Origin: Candidatus Krumholzibacteriia bacterium
GTDB taxonomy: Bacteria > Krumholzibacteriota > Krumholzibacteriia > G020349025
Direction: 5' to 3'
Assembly: GCA_035649275.1 (NCBI GenBank)
Contig: DASRJW010000080.1
Coordinates: 1-28,838, forward strand
DNA length: 28,838 nucleotides
Position numbers and translations under genes: made by a program. Below, piece after piece: positions 7,014 to 13,693 of this stretch. The notes under the pieces were generated by a model that was not told the origin of the DNA, searched no databases, and saw only the letters and a program-made list of their open reading frames with translations. The stretch's first letter is position 1, and the number at the start of each line of letters is the position of its first letter.

Positions 7014-7685
7014 TCAGCCACCCTGCAGCAGCAACTGCCAGCTCGCGGGCAAAGGCGCTTCGACCCGGAGCCGCTCCTCCCGCGTCGGGTGCTCGAACTC
7101 GAGCTGCGACGCGTGAAGCGCCAGCATGTTGCCGAGGCGCCGGCGCGAGCCGTAGCGCACGTCACCGACGATGATGGCGCCGCAGGCGGCGAGCTGCACC
7201 CGGATCTGGTGCGAGCGACCGGTCTCGGGCTCCACTTCCAGGAGCGCACCGCCGGGGTGCTGGGTCACGACACGATAGCGCAAGCGCGCGAGCCGCGCTC
7301 CAGCGTGACGGGCGCCGACCACGCGCGTCCGGTTCGTGGCCTCGTCCTTGGCCAGATGGTGCACGAGGGTTCCGGACGGCGCTTGCGGCGCCTGCTCCAC
7401 CAGGGCCAGGTAGCGCTTGCCGACGCTGCCGCGCCGGAACTGCTCGGCGAGCCTCGAAGCGGCCTTGCTGGTACGCGCCAGCAGCACCACACCGGAGACC
7501 GGCCGATCCAGCCGGTGCACGACGCCGACGAACACGCGTCCGGGTTTGCCATACCGCTGGCGCAAGTACGACCCGGCGGCGTCGGCGAGCGTCGGGTCAC
7601 CGGTCCGGTCGCCCTGGACCAGCATCCCCGCCGGCTTGTTCAACGCCAGACAATGGTTGTCCTCGAACAGGACTTCGAGCTGCAT
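7014..7685 (-). CDS. RluA-family RNA pseudouridine synthase
   Basis: Converts uridine to pseudouridine in rRNA or tRNA. 223 residues; the catalytic Asp is Asp60 in HRLDRPVSGVVLLA (57-70). Other RluA signatures are LNKPAGMLV (15-23), SVGKRYLALV and the substrate-binding ETGRSHQIRVQL near the middle of the C-terminal half, followed by GDVRYGS. There is no N-terminal S4 domain, so it belongs with the shorter RluA/RluC-like enzymes lacking S4. Start: ATG at 7685 with GGAG five bases upstream; the frame is open to 7823, but that stretch lacks a good site. Next on the strand is the cobalamin adenosyltransferase (12-bp gap). Which uridine is modified cannot be told from this sequence. Confidence 0.9.
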   Translation of the reverse strand: MQLEVLFEDNHCLALNKPAGMLVQGDRTGDPTLADAAGSYLRQRYGKPGRVFVGVVHRLDRPVSGVVLLARTSKAASRLAEQFRRGSVGKRYLALVEQAPQAPSGTLVHHLAKDEATNRTRVVGARHAGARLARLRYRVVTQHPGGALLEVEPETGRSHQIRVQLAACGAIIVGDVRYGSRRRLGNMLALHASQLEFEHPTREERLRVEAPLPASWQLLLQGG

Positions 7686-7778
7686 CGGTCTCCGGAAGGG
7701 GGCCGCCCGGCGTCGGACCGTAGCGCCATCGAGACTTTCTCGAAAGGTCTTTTCCCCGCTGGTCTTTCCCGCTGCGCC

Positions 7779-7807
7779 TTCTTGTTCTCTCGGGGATCTG
7801 GTAGAGT
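7779..7807 (+). promoter_or_regulatory. candidate extended -10 promoter for tRNA-His
   Basis: TGGTAGAGT (7799-7807) is an extended -10 with hexamer TAGAGT at 7802-7807. A weak -35 (TTCTTG, 7779-7784) stands 17 bp upstream. The tRNA starts 44 bp after the -10. Confidence 0.35.
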
Positions 7808-7851
7808 TCCCGCTCCAGGGCAACGGCCTCGCGGTCGCGTGCTCGGATCAC

Positions 7852-7928
7852 GGTGGGCGTAGCTCAATTGGCAGAGCCCTAGGTTGTGGTCCTAGTTGTT
7901 GTGGGTTCGAGTCCCATCGTCCACCCCA
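7852..7928 (+). tRNA. tRNA-His (anticodon GTG), CCA encoded
   Basis: Full cloverleaf by hand. Acceptor stem GTGGGCG (7853-7859) with CGTCCAC (7918-7924), preceded by the extra G-1 at 7852 opposite discriminator C73 (7925), the hallmark of tRNA-His. The D-arm region is AGCTCAATTGGCAGAGC. The anticodon stem CTAGG/CCTAG encloses the loop TTGTGGT with anticodon GTG. The T-arm has the loop TTCGAGT. CCA is encoded at 7926-7928. Confidence 0.97.
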
Positions 7929-7933
7929 TACGA

Positions 7934-7973
7934 GAAGGCCGCCGGACTTCGGTCCGGCGGCCTTCTTCCTTTC
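7934..7973 (+). terminator. intrinsic terminator of tRNA-His
   Basis: 14-bp perfect stem (7934-7947 with 7952-7965) around a TTCG tetraloop, followed by TTCCTTTCC. It begins six bases after the CCA end. Confidence 0.88.
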
Positions 7974-8100
7974 CGACGCTTGCTGCCGAGTAGCTGAGAG
8001 GTCTTCGCCGCGCTCGGCATGCTGACCCGCGACGCTGCGGGGCGAAGCTGTACCGGTATCGCACCGGGCAGGAACGGAAGCGCGAAAGCAGGGCTCGAAC

Positions 8101-8955
8101 TCAGGAGCGGGCGCCGGGGAGGCAGCCGAAGCGCCGCTCCCGGGCGCGGAACTCGTCCACGGCGGCGCGCAGGTCGGCGACGCCGAAGTCGGGCCACATC
8201 TTCTTGGTGAAGTAGAGCTCGGCGTAGGCGCTTTCCCAGAGGAGGAAATCGCTCAGCCTCTGTTCCCCGCCCGTGCGCACCAGGAGATCCACCGCCGGCG
8301 CGGGAAGGCCAGCGGCTTCATCGTCGGCAAGAGCCCGGGCGAAGGCGTCGTGATCGGCGACCCGGTCGCTCTCGGAAGGGCCGGATTCCGTGCAGCCGCC
8401 GGCCAGTCGGCGCGCGGCGCGCAGAATGGCGTCCCGCCCGGAATAGTCGATGGCGAGCCGCAGGTGCAGGCCATGGCTGCCCGCGGTCGCGGCGCGGGCC
8501 GCGTCCACGGCAGCCCGCAACCCCGGCGACAGCCGATCGCGACGGCCCAGCACCTCGATCCGGATGTCGCGGGCAAGCGCCTCGCCTCGCCAGTCCAAGA
8601 GGAAATCGCGGAGCAGGCAGAGCAGCGCGTTCACTTCGCCGATCGGGCGCTTCCAGTTGTCGGAGGAGAAAGCGAAGAGCGTGAGCGTGCCGATCCCGAG
8701 AGCCGGCGCTGCCGCCACTAGCTTCCGCACGACTTGTTCGCCCGCACGGTGACCGTCGAGCCGCGGGCGGCCCCGCGCCTCGGCCCAACGGCCGCTGCCA
8801 TCCATGATGATCGCCACGTGCAGCGCGCCCCGGGGAGGCTCGCCCTCCCATTCGTTGCGGCCTCCGGCCACTCCGTGCCGTGGCGCATCGCTGCTGCGCA
8901 GCGCACCACTCCGCCCGGCGCCGCCCGGTTCGAATGCTTCCGGCAACCGCTTCAC
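8101..8955 (-). CDS. divergent cis-prenyltransferase (polyprenyl diphosphate synthase, UppS family)
   Basis: Family enzymes build Z-polyprenyl diphosphates such as the C55 carrier for wall and glycan synthesis. 284 residues from GTG 8955. Recognisable motifs: HVAIIMDGSGRWAEARGRPR (46-65, catalytic Asp52), GHRAG (68-72), FAFSSDNWKRP (94-104), LAIDYSGRDAI (168-178) and LLVRTGGEQRLSDFLLWE (224-241). At several positions it differs from classical UppS: DGS for DGN, SSDNW for SSENW, DYSGR for NYGGR, and GGEQRLSDF for SGEQRISNF. I recall a separate subgroup with these changes. The first 40 residues are not conserved. I chose GTG 8955 because it overlaps the upstream stop as GTGA; GTG 8871 is a shorter alternative. 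It is third in an operon with a regulator and a membrane protein. Confidence 0.88.
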   Translation of the reverse strand: MKRLPEAFEPGGAGRSGALRSSDAPRHGVAGGRNEWEGEPPRGALHVAIIMDGSGRWAEARGRPRLDGHRAGEQVVRKLVAAAPALGIGTLTLFAFSSDNWKRPIGEVNALLCLLRDFLLDWRGEALARDIRIEVLGRRDRLSPGLRAAVDAARAATAGSHGLHLRLAIDYSGRDAILRAARRLAGGCTESGPSESDRVADHDAFARALADDEAAGLPAPAVDLLVRTGGEQRLSDFLLWESAYAELYFTKKMWPDFGVADLRAAVDEFRARERRFGCLPGARS

Positions 8956-9344
8956 CCCTGTTTCCGCCGCATGACGCGGATGAGCGCTTCCATGTGGTTG
9001 AGATAGCTCTCGAAGGCACGCCGTCCTGCTGGTGTCAGGCGGTAGCGCGTGCGCGGCACCCGGCCCTCGAAATACTTGGTGCACGCGATGTACTGCGCCT
9101 CTTCCAACTTGCGCGCGTGCACGCTCAGATTGCCGTCGGTGGCCTGGAGGAGATCCTTGAGCTCGCCGAACGAGAGCGACTCGTTGGCGGCCAGGGCGCT
9201 GACGATGCCGAGCCGAATGCGTTCGTGGATGACCCGGTCGAGCTGCTGTGCCTCCCGGTTGGCCACGCGCGCCACGCCGTTCGGCTTCGTCTCCCCCGTG
9301 GTCTTGCGTGCGCCGCTGCGCGATGCTCCGCTCTCTCTAGCCAC
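8952..9344 (-). CDS. winged-helix transcriptional regulator (HTH_34 type)
   Basis: 130 residues. The winged-helix domain spans about 36-118: LDRVIHERIRLGIVSALAAN (36-55), then LSFGELKDLLQATDGNLSVH (57-76, helix-turn-helix), LEEAQYI and the wing FEGRVPRTRYRLTPAGRRAF (92-111). This is the MarR/ArsR-like type often annotated as 'winged helix DNA-binding, HTH_34'. Start: GTG at 9344 with GGAGG four bases upstream; it lies inside the last codons of the membrane-protein gene (8-bp overlap). Its stop overlaps the next start (GTGA). It probably controls its own operon; an inverted repeat around the promoter at 9960-10000 is a candidate site. The first 30 residues are a basic, disordered tail. Confidence 0.87.
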   Translation of the reverse strand: MARESGASRSGARKTTGETKPNGVARVANREAQQLDRVIHERIRLGIVSALAANESLSFGELKDLLQATDGNLSVHARKLEEAQYIACTKYFEGRVPRTRYRLTPAGRRAFESYLNHMEALIRVMRRKQG

Positions 9345-9951
9345 CGTGCCTCCGAGCGATGATCCAACCAAACACCAAGTGCAGGCCGCCGAAGCCGATT
9401 GCCATGCAGGCATTGCCCCAGGCCGCCGGCAAGAGCAGCGTCGCCATGCCGAGGAGCATGAAACAAAACCCCATCACCGGCACGACACGGACCGAGAAAG
9501 TGCCAGCGGCGACCGTGCCGACGCCATACATGAGGAGCCACATCCCGGGCAACGCGTGCGTCGCCCCCAAGCGGAAGAGCGCCAGCGTCAGCACTCCTCC
9601 GGCGAGAATCGGCGGGCCCAGGCCGAAGAGGAACTTGCGACCGGCGCCGCGGAGCAGGGAGAGCCCGACCGCCCGCGCCTTCCGCACCGTGGCCCAGGTC
9701 CCGATGGCGGCCGCCACCGCGGCCTCGGCCAGCCAGACACCGAGCCAGGTCGAGGCGCTCGCCTGCTGCGCCGCGATGCCCGCGGCGCCGAACGCAGTCA
9801 GACCCACCGCCACACCACCCCATCCCGGGACCGCGGTGAAGGAGGCGGCTCGCTCCATCGTCTGACGGATGAAGCGAAGATCGTTCAGCGCATGGTGGTG
9901 CAGCGAACGCGGTTCCGGCACCGGTCGCAGGGGTGGCGGCTGAGCCGACAT
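9337..9951 (-). CDS. conserved six-helix membrane protein
   Basis: 204 residues from ATG 9951. After a short N-terminal part with ALNDLRFIRQTMERAASFTA (21-40), six hydrophobic segments lie at about 42-61, 68-88, 107-126, 135-154, 156-175 and 181-199. The LRFIRQTMERAxxFTAVPGWGG stretch is, as I recall, the signature of a family that regularly sits beside HTH_34 regulators in Acidobacteria and related groups; no function is known to me. No strong Shine-Dalgarno is visible before ATG 9951; an upstream in-frame start at 10002 would run through the promoter. The 8-bp overlap with the regulator gene suggests coupled translation. It might be a signal sensor for the regulator, but this is only inferred from pairing. 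Confidence 0.75.
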   Translation of the reverse strand: MSAQPPPLRPVPEPRSLHHHALNDLRFIRQTMERAASFTAVPGWGGVAVGLTAFGAAGIAAQQASASTWLGVWLAEAAVAAAIGTWATVRKARAVGLSLLRGAGRKFLFGLGPPILAGGVLTLALFRLGATHALPGMWLLMYGVGTVAAGTFSVRVVPVMGFCFMLLGMATLLLPAAWGNACMAIGFGGLHLVFGWIIARRHGG

Positions 9952-9959
9952 ACAGAAAG

Positions 9960-10000
9960 GTTGCGCGCTCTCTGGAGTGCTGTCAAGTGCTTTGCGCAAC
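9960..10000 (-). promoter_or_regulatory. candidate promoter and operator of the membrane-protein/regulator/prenyltransferase operon
   Basis: On the minus strand a perfect TTGACA (9986-9981) lies 29 bp before the ATG at 9951. The -10 at 17 bp spacing is poor (CAACCT). The box is flanked by a 7-bp inverted repeat GTTGCGC (9960-9966) / GCGCAAC (9994-10000), a plausible site for the winged-helix protein encoded downstream. Confidence 0.4.
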
Positions 10001-10116
10001 AAAGCCGAGAGCGGCTCCCCGCGCGGCCCAGAAACGCACGGAGGGCGCGCGCGGACGGGCGGGCTGGGTTGCGGGCGGCGGCGAGGAACTCGAAGAGCGA
10101 GGGATGCAACCGTCGA

Positions 10117-10177
10117 GGCGGAAGGCGCGAGTCACGGGTTCATGCGTCAGGGGCGGAAGGCGGGAGTCACAGGTTCA
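10117..10177. repeat. two-copy 26-bp direct repeat
   Basis: 10117-10142 and 10152-10177 match at 24 of 26 positions (shared core GGCGGAAGGCG-GAGTCAC), with a 35-bp period. The second copy covers the stop codon of the molybdopterin oxidoreductase gene. Confidence 0.7.
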
Positions 10178-12110
10178 AGTCAAAAGCGGAAAGGGGCTCG
10201 AGGCGCACCGGCTCATCGTAATAGGCGGCGCCGAGGCCGATGTCGGTGGTGGTCGCCCGCAGCAGACTGTTGGCCGCCTGCCCGTGCACGAGCCAGCCAC
10301 CCTTGGGGATGCAGACGAGGCTCGGGTGCACCGCGTCGTCCAGCACCAGCCGCACCTCCATGGTGCCGAGTCGGCTGCGCAGGCGGACGGTCTCGCCTGC
10401 CTCGGCCCAGGGCGCCGCGCTCGGATGACAGCGCACCGGCAACGGCCGGCCGGCGATGGGACGCGACCACTGCGACGATTGCGCCTCCGGCGTGGAGAAG
10501 GAGCCGAGGGTCAAGGGGAACTCGGGGTCGGAGGTTTCCGGGGCGAGCGAAACTTCCTCGACGAAGTGGAACCTCCCGTCCGGGGTCGGGAACTTCCGGT
10601 CGGCGAAGATCACCCGGGGCGCCAGAGGGTTCCGCACCGCGCGCCTCTGCATCTCGTCCAGATCCACCTGGCCGGCCAAGGGCGCGAGCAACCGCTCGCA
10701 CCACTCCCGTGCCGAGCCGGCCATCCGCGCTCCGAAACCGAGACGGTCGGCCAGAGCCTGGTAGATCTCGAGATCCGACCGGACGCCTTCCGGTCGTCGC
10801 GCCACCGGCTGCGCCATCCGCAGATAATGGTGCCCGTAGGCACCCAGCAGATCCTCTTCCTCCAGCATGGTCGTCACCGGTAGCACGACGTGGGCGCAAG
10901 ACGCGGTGTCGGTCATGAATTGATCGATGACGACGACGAGTTCCCGCGATGCGAGCGCCCGGGCCACGGTGTGGGAATCCGGCAGCATCGCCACGGGATT
11001 GCCGTTGTCGACGACGACGGCGCGGACGGGTGGATCGACGGCTTCCAGAATCCCTTGCCCGAGGAGCGGCTCCGGAATGCCGCGACGCGACGCCGGGGCG
11101 CCCCAGCGCGCCGTGTCGAAAGCGCGTCGGCGCTTGTAATAAAAAGTAACGCCGCCGCCGGAAACACCGAGGTTGCCGCTCAGGGCGCCGAGGGCATCGA
11201 GAAGACGAACGGTGACACCGCCGTGGCGCCGGCGCTGCAGGCCCCACCCCACCTGGATGTTCGCGGGCTTGCCCGTGCCGAAGAGCTCGGCCACCTGCTC
11301 CAGCGCCGACGCGGGCACCTCCGCGGCCTGGGCCCAGTCCTCCAGCGAGCGTGAGCGGGCCAGCTCGAGCAGCCGAGCGTGCCCCACCGACCAATCGGGC
11401 AGCGTGGGGTCGACCGCATCGTGGGCGTCGAGCCATTGCGCTAGCCCCAAGGCGAGGAAGCGGTCCGTCCCCGGCCGGGGGCGCAGGACGAGATCGACGA
11501 AGCGGGCCGTCTTCCCCGGTGCCGGATCGATGAGAACGACGACGGTTCCACGCTTTCGCGCTGCCTTCAGCACTGGCAGCATGTGCACGAAGGAAGTGGT
11601 GACCCCCTTGCCCCAGAGCAGAATGCAGCGGCTGTGCAGGAGATCCTCGAGGTCGCTGGAATCGCTCACGCCCATGTCCTGGACTTGCGCCGACTCGCCC
11701 GCACCGGAGCAGATGTCGCCCTTCTTCACCCGGGCGCCGCCAAAACACTCGAAGAACCAGTCGTTCACCACCTTGAGCGCGCCGAGGGAACCCCCGGAGC
11801 GGTAGTGCAGCACTGCTTCGGGCCCGGACTCGCGACGGATGCGCTCGAGGCCGGCAGCGATGAAGTCCAGGGCCTCGTCCCAGCCCACCTCGGCGAAGGA
11901 GCCGTTGTGCCGCAGCAGCGGGCGCACGAGGCGCGACGGGTCATACTGACGCTGCAGGAAGCGGCTGGTGCGTTCGCAGAGGAAGCCGCGGGTGACGGGA
12001 TGCTCCGGATCGCCGCCGATGGTGAGAACGCGGCCATCTTCCACCGTGGCCACGATGCCGCAGGCATCGGGACAGTCACGATTGCATACGGTGTGCAGCT
12101 TGGTGGGCAT
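10167..12110 (-). CDS. molybdopterin-dependent oxidoreductase, [4Fe-4S] type
   Basis: Catalytic-subunit homologue of the DMSO reductase superfamily (COG0243), 647 residues. The N-terminal cluster motif is Cys9-x3-Cys13-x3-Cys17 (CNRDCPDAC) with Cys45 in GFLCER, ligating one [4Fe-4S]. Next come the domains binding the bis-MGD cofactor; KKGDICSGAGES may carry the Mo ligand (Cys). LVVVIDQFMTDTASCAHVVLPVTTMLEEEDL and the C-terminal dinucleotide-binding beta-barrel near LRSRLGTMEVRL are typical. No twin-arginine leader is seen, so it should be cytosolic. No electron-transfer or membrane subunit lies nearby, so it probably uses a soluble partner. Start: ATG at 12110 with GGAG seven bases upstream; the frame is open to 12173. 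The substrate cannot be told. It is divergent from the cystathionine-gamma-synthase-like gene. Confidence 0.9.
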   Translation of the reverse strand: MPTKLHTVCNRDCPDACGIVATVEDGRVLTIGGDPEHPVTRGFLCERTSRFLQRQYDPSRLVRPLLRHNGSFAEVGWDEALDFIAAGLERIRRESGPEAVLHYRSGGSLGALKVVNDWFFECFGGARVKKGDICSGAGESAQVQDMGVSDSSDLEDLLHSRCILLWGKGVTTSFVHMLPVLKAARKRGTVVVLIDPAPGKTARFVDLVLRPRPGTDRFLALGLAQWLDAHDAVDPTLPDWSVGHARLLELARSRSLEDWAQAAEVPASALEQVAELFGTGKPANIQVGWGLQRRRHGGVTVRLLDALGALSGNLGVSGGGVTFYYKRRRAFDTARWGAPASRRGIPEPLLGQGILEAVDPPVRAVVVDNGNPVAMLPDSHTVARALASRELVVVIDQFMTDTASCAHVVLPVTTMLEEEDLLGAYGHHYLRMAQPVARRPEGVRSDLEIYQALADRLGFGARMAGSAREWCERLLAPLAGQVDLDEMQRRAVRNPLAPRVIFADRKFPTPDGRFHFVEEVSLAPETSDPEFPLTLGSFSTPEAQSSQWSRPIAGRPLPVRCHPSAAPWAEAGETVRLRSRLGTMEVRLVLDDAVHPSLVCIPKGGWLVHGQAANSLLRATTTDIGLGAAYYDEPVRLEPLSAFDLNL

Positions 12111-12256
12111 GCGGGTCTCCGGCACTCCCCAGGGAACGGCGGCAGGCTCTTCGGAGCCGGGCGAGAACATCATCTTACACGCACTTCGGAGAGCGCGCCA
12201 GTCGATCCTCCCTCGGCGCGCCGTTTTGCTGTCGCGACGCCCGGTCCGTCGAGGGA

Positions 12257-12262
12257 TATAAT
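12257..12262 (+). promoter_or_regulatory. candidate -10 box for the trans-sulfuration gene
   Basis: A perfect TATAAT stands 47 bp before the GTG at 12310 in a GC-rich gap. No good -35 is found at 16-18 bp, so an activator or an extended contact may be needed. Confidence 0.4.
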
Positions 12263-12309
12263 CCGTTCCTGCGTGGTCTACGCACTTTTCAGCGCCAGGA
12301 GGATCCGCC

Positions 12310-13473
12310 GTGGAAGCAGCCTATCGCCGTTTCAAGAGCATCGAGACCAACGTCATCCACGCCGGTCAATCGGAGGCGCGACAGGCCGGGGCCGTCGTCT
12401 CCCCGATCTTCCAAACGGCGAACTATCTCATGGCAGACGAAGACTCTTACGCGGCGGTGCGCTACATCCGGCTCAACAACTCGCCGAACCACCTCCTCCT
12501 GCACCGCCGGCTGGCGGCACTCGAAGGCGGCGAGGATGCCTTGGTGACCGCGAGCGGCATGGCCGCCATCACCAGCGTCCTGCTCAGTTTCGTCGGGGCC
12601 GGAGAACACGTGCTCGCCCACCGCGCGCTCTACGGCGGCACGCAGAACTTCCTCAACGACGACGCTCCGGGCCTGCAGATCCAGCACACCCCCATCGACA
12701 TGGCCGATCCTGCGGGCTGGGAGGCGGGGTTACGCCGCAACACCCGCATCCTCTACGTGGAGAGCATCTCCAACCCGCTGATGGAGGTGGGCGAACTCGA
12801 GGCTGCGGTGGCGTTCGCGCGGCAGCACGGTCTGGTCAGTGTCATCGACAACACCTTCGCCACGCCGGTCAACTTCCGGCCCCTCGAGCTCGGCTTCGAC
12901 CTAGTGGTGCACAGCGCCACCAAGTACCTGAACGGCCACAGCGATATCGTGGCCGGCGTCGTGGTGGGTGCAGCAGAGAAGGTGGAGCGCGTGCGTCACA
13001 AGCTGAACCACCTGGGCGGCGCGCTCGACCCGCACGCCTGCTTCCTCCTGGAACGCGGGCTGAAGACGTTGGTGCTCCGGGTGCAGCGGCAGAACGACAA
13101 CGCTCTGCGCCTGGCGCGCTTCCTCGCCGGCCACCCGCGAGTGCGACGGGTGCAATATCCCGGGCTCGAAACCGACCCGGGGTTCCAGCGCGCCCGCCGG
13201 CTCTTCAGCGGTTGCGGCGGCATGCTCTCCTTCTACGCCGCCGACGCTCCGACAGCCGAGCGCATGCTCCAGCGCCTCCGCATCCCCCTGCACGCCGCGA
13301 GCCTGGGGTGCACGGAGTCCCTCGTCGTGCGCCCAGCCCGCAGCTCCCATCTCGGCCTGCCGGTGGCGGAGCGCGAGAAGCTCGGCTTGACCGAAGATCT
13401 GGTGCGCGTCTCGGTCGGCATCGAGTCGGTGGACGAGCTCTGCGAGGATTTCGCGCAGGCACTGGAAGGCTGA
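12310..13473 (+). CDS. cystathionine gamma-synthase / Met-gamma-lyase family PLP enzyme
   Basis: 387-residue PLP enzyme of the Cys/Met metabolism family, acting in trans-sulfuration or sulfhydrylation of homoserine esters. Landmarks: YIR (52-54, PLP-phosphate contacts from the neighbouring subunit), ASGMAAI (81-87), the Tyr of ALYGGT (107-112, stacks on PLP), ESISNPLMEV (151-160), DNTFATP (180-186) and the PLP-lysine motif SATKYLNGHSD (202-212, Lys205). The C-terminal SLGCTESLVVRPARSSH is typical of gamma-synthases and lyases. The usual NPT-x3-LE after Tyr-x-Arg is replaced by NNSPNHLLLHRR (56-67). Start: GTG at 12310 with AGGAGG six bases upstream. It could be a cystathionine gamma-synthase, gamma-lyase or O-acylhomoserine sulfhydrylase; the sequence alone does not decide. 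Confidence 0.88.
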   Translation: MEAAYRRFKSIETNVIHAGQSEARQAGAVVSPIFQTANYLMADEDSYAAVRYIRLNNSPNHLLLHRRLAALEGGEDALVTASGMAAITSVLLSFVGAGEHVLAHRALYGGTQNFLNDDAPGLQIQHTPIDMADPAGWEAGLRRNTRILYVESISNPLMEVGELEAAVAFARQHGLVSVIDNTFATPVNFRPLELGFDLVVHSATKYLNGHSDIVAGVVVGAAEKVERVRHKLNHLGGALDPHACFLLERGLKTLVLRVQRQNDNALRLARFLAGHPRVRRVQYPGLETDPGFQRARRLFSGCGGMLSFYAADAPTAERMLQRLRIPLHAASLGCTESLVVRPARSSHLGLPVAEREKLGLTEDLVRVSVGIESVDELCEDFAQALEG

Positions 13474-13541
13474 GACGAGACGAGCGTCGATGGCTTCGAG
13501 GCGGCGGCTCCTCGCCTCGCCCGGGACCTCGGCGTTTGGCG

Positions 13542-13680
13542 CCGAGCCTGTCCGAGGACGAGAGGCGGCGTCACGCGGCCGTGGCGAGCGCATGGAGGCG
13601 CGAGCAGGCCGCGTGTCGAGTGACGAGCGCGCCGGAGAGCGCGCCAGGAGCGTCCGCCTCTCGCCCTCGCACAGGCTCGG
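13542..13680. repeat. large imperfect palindrome with internal stem
   Basis: Arms 13542-13568 and 13654-13680 are inverted copies matching at 25 of 27 positions. The 85-bp spacer holds a second perfect inverted repeat, CACGCGGCC (13572-13580) / GGCCGCGTG (13607-13615), and two direct copies of GAGCGCGCC (13625-13633, 13637-13645). It lies between convergent genes. The outer arm begins CCGAGCCTGT, similar to the GAGCCTGTCG-type intergenic palindromes I recall from other bacteria. No T-tract follows either side. It may be a REP/MITE-like element or a transcript-stabilising structure. Confidence 0.75.
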
Positions 13681-13693
13681 ATGCCCGTGGCGT

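Noticed and set aside
13528-13546. CTCGGCG/CGCCGAG hairpin as terminator of the trans-sulfuration gene
   Set aside because: No T-tract follows, and it competes with the left arm of the larger palindrome.
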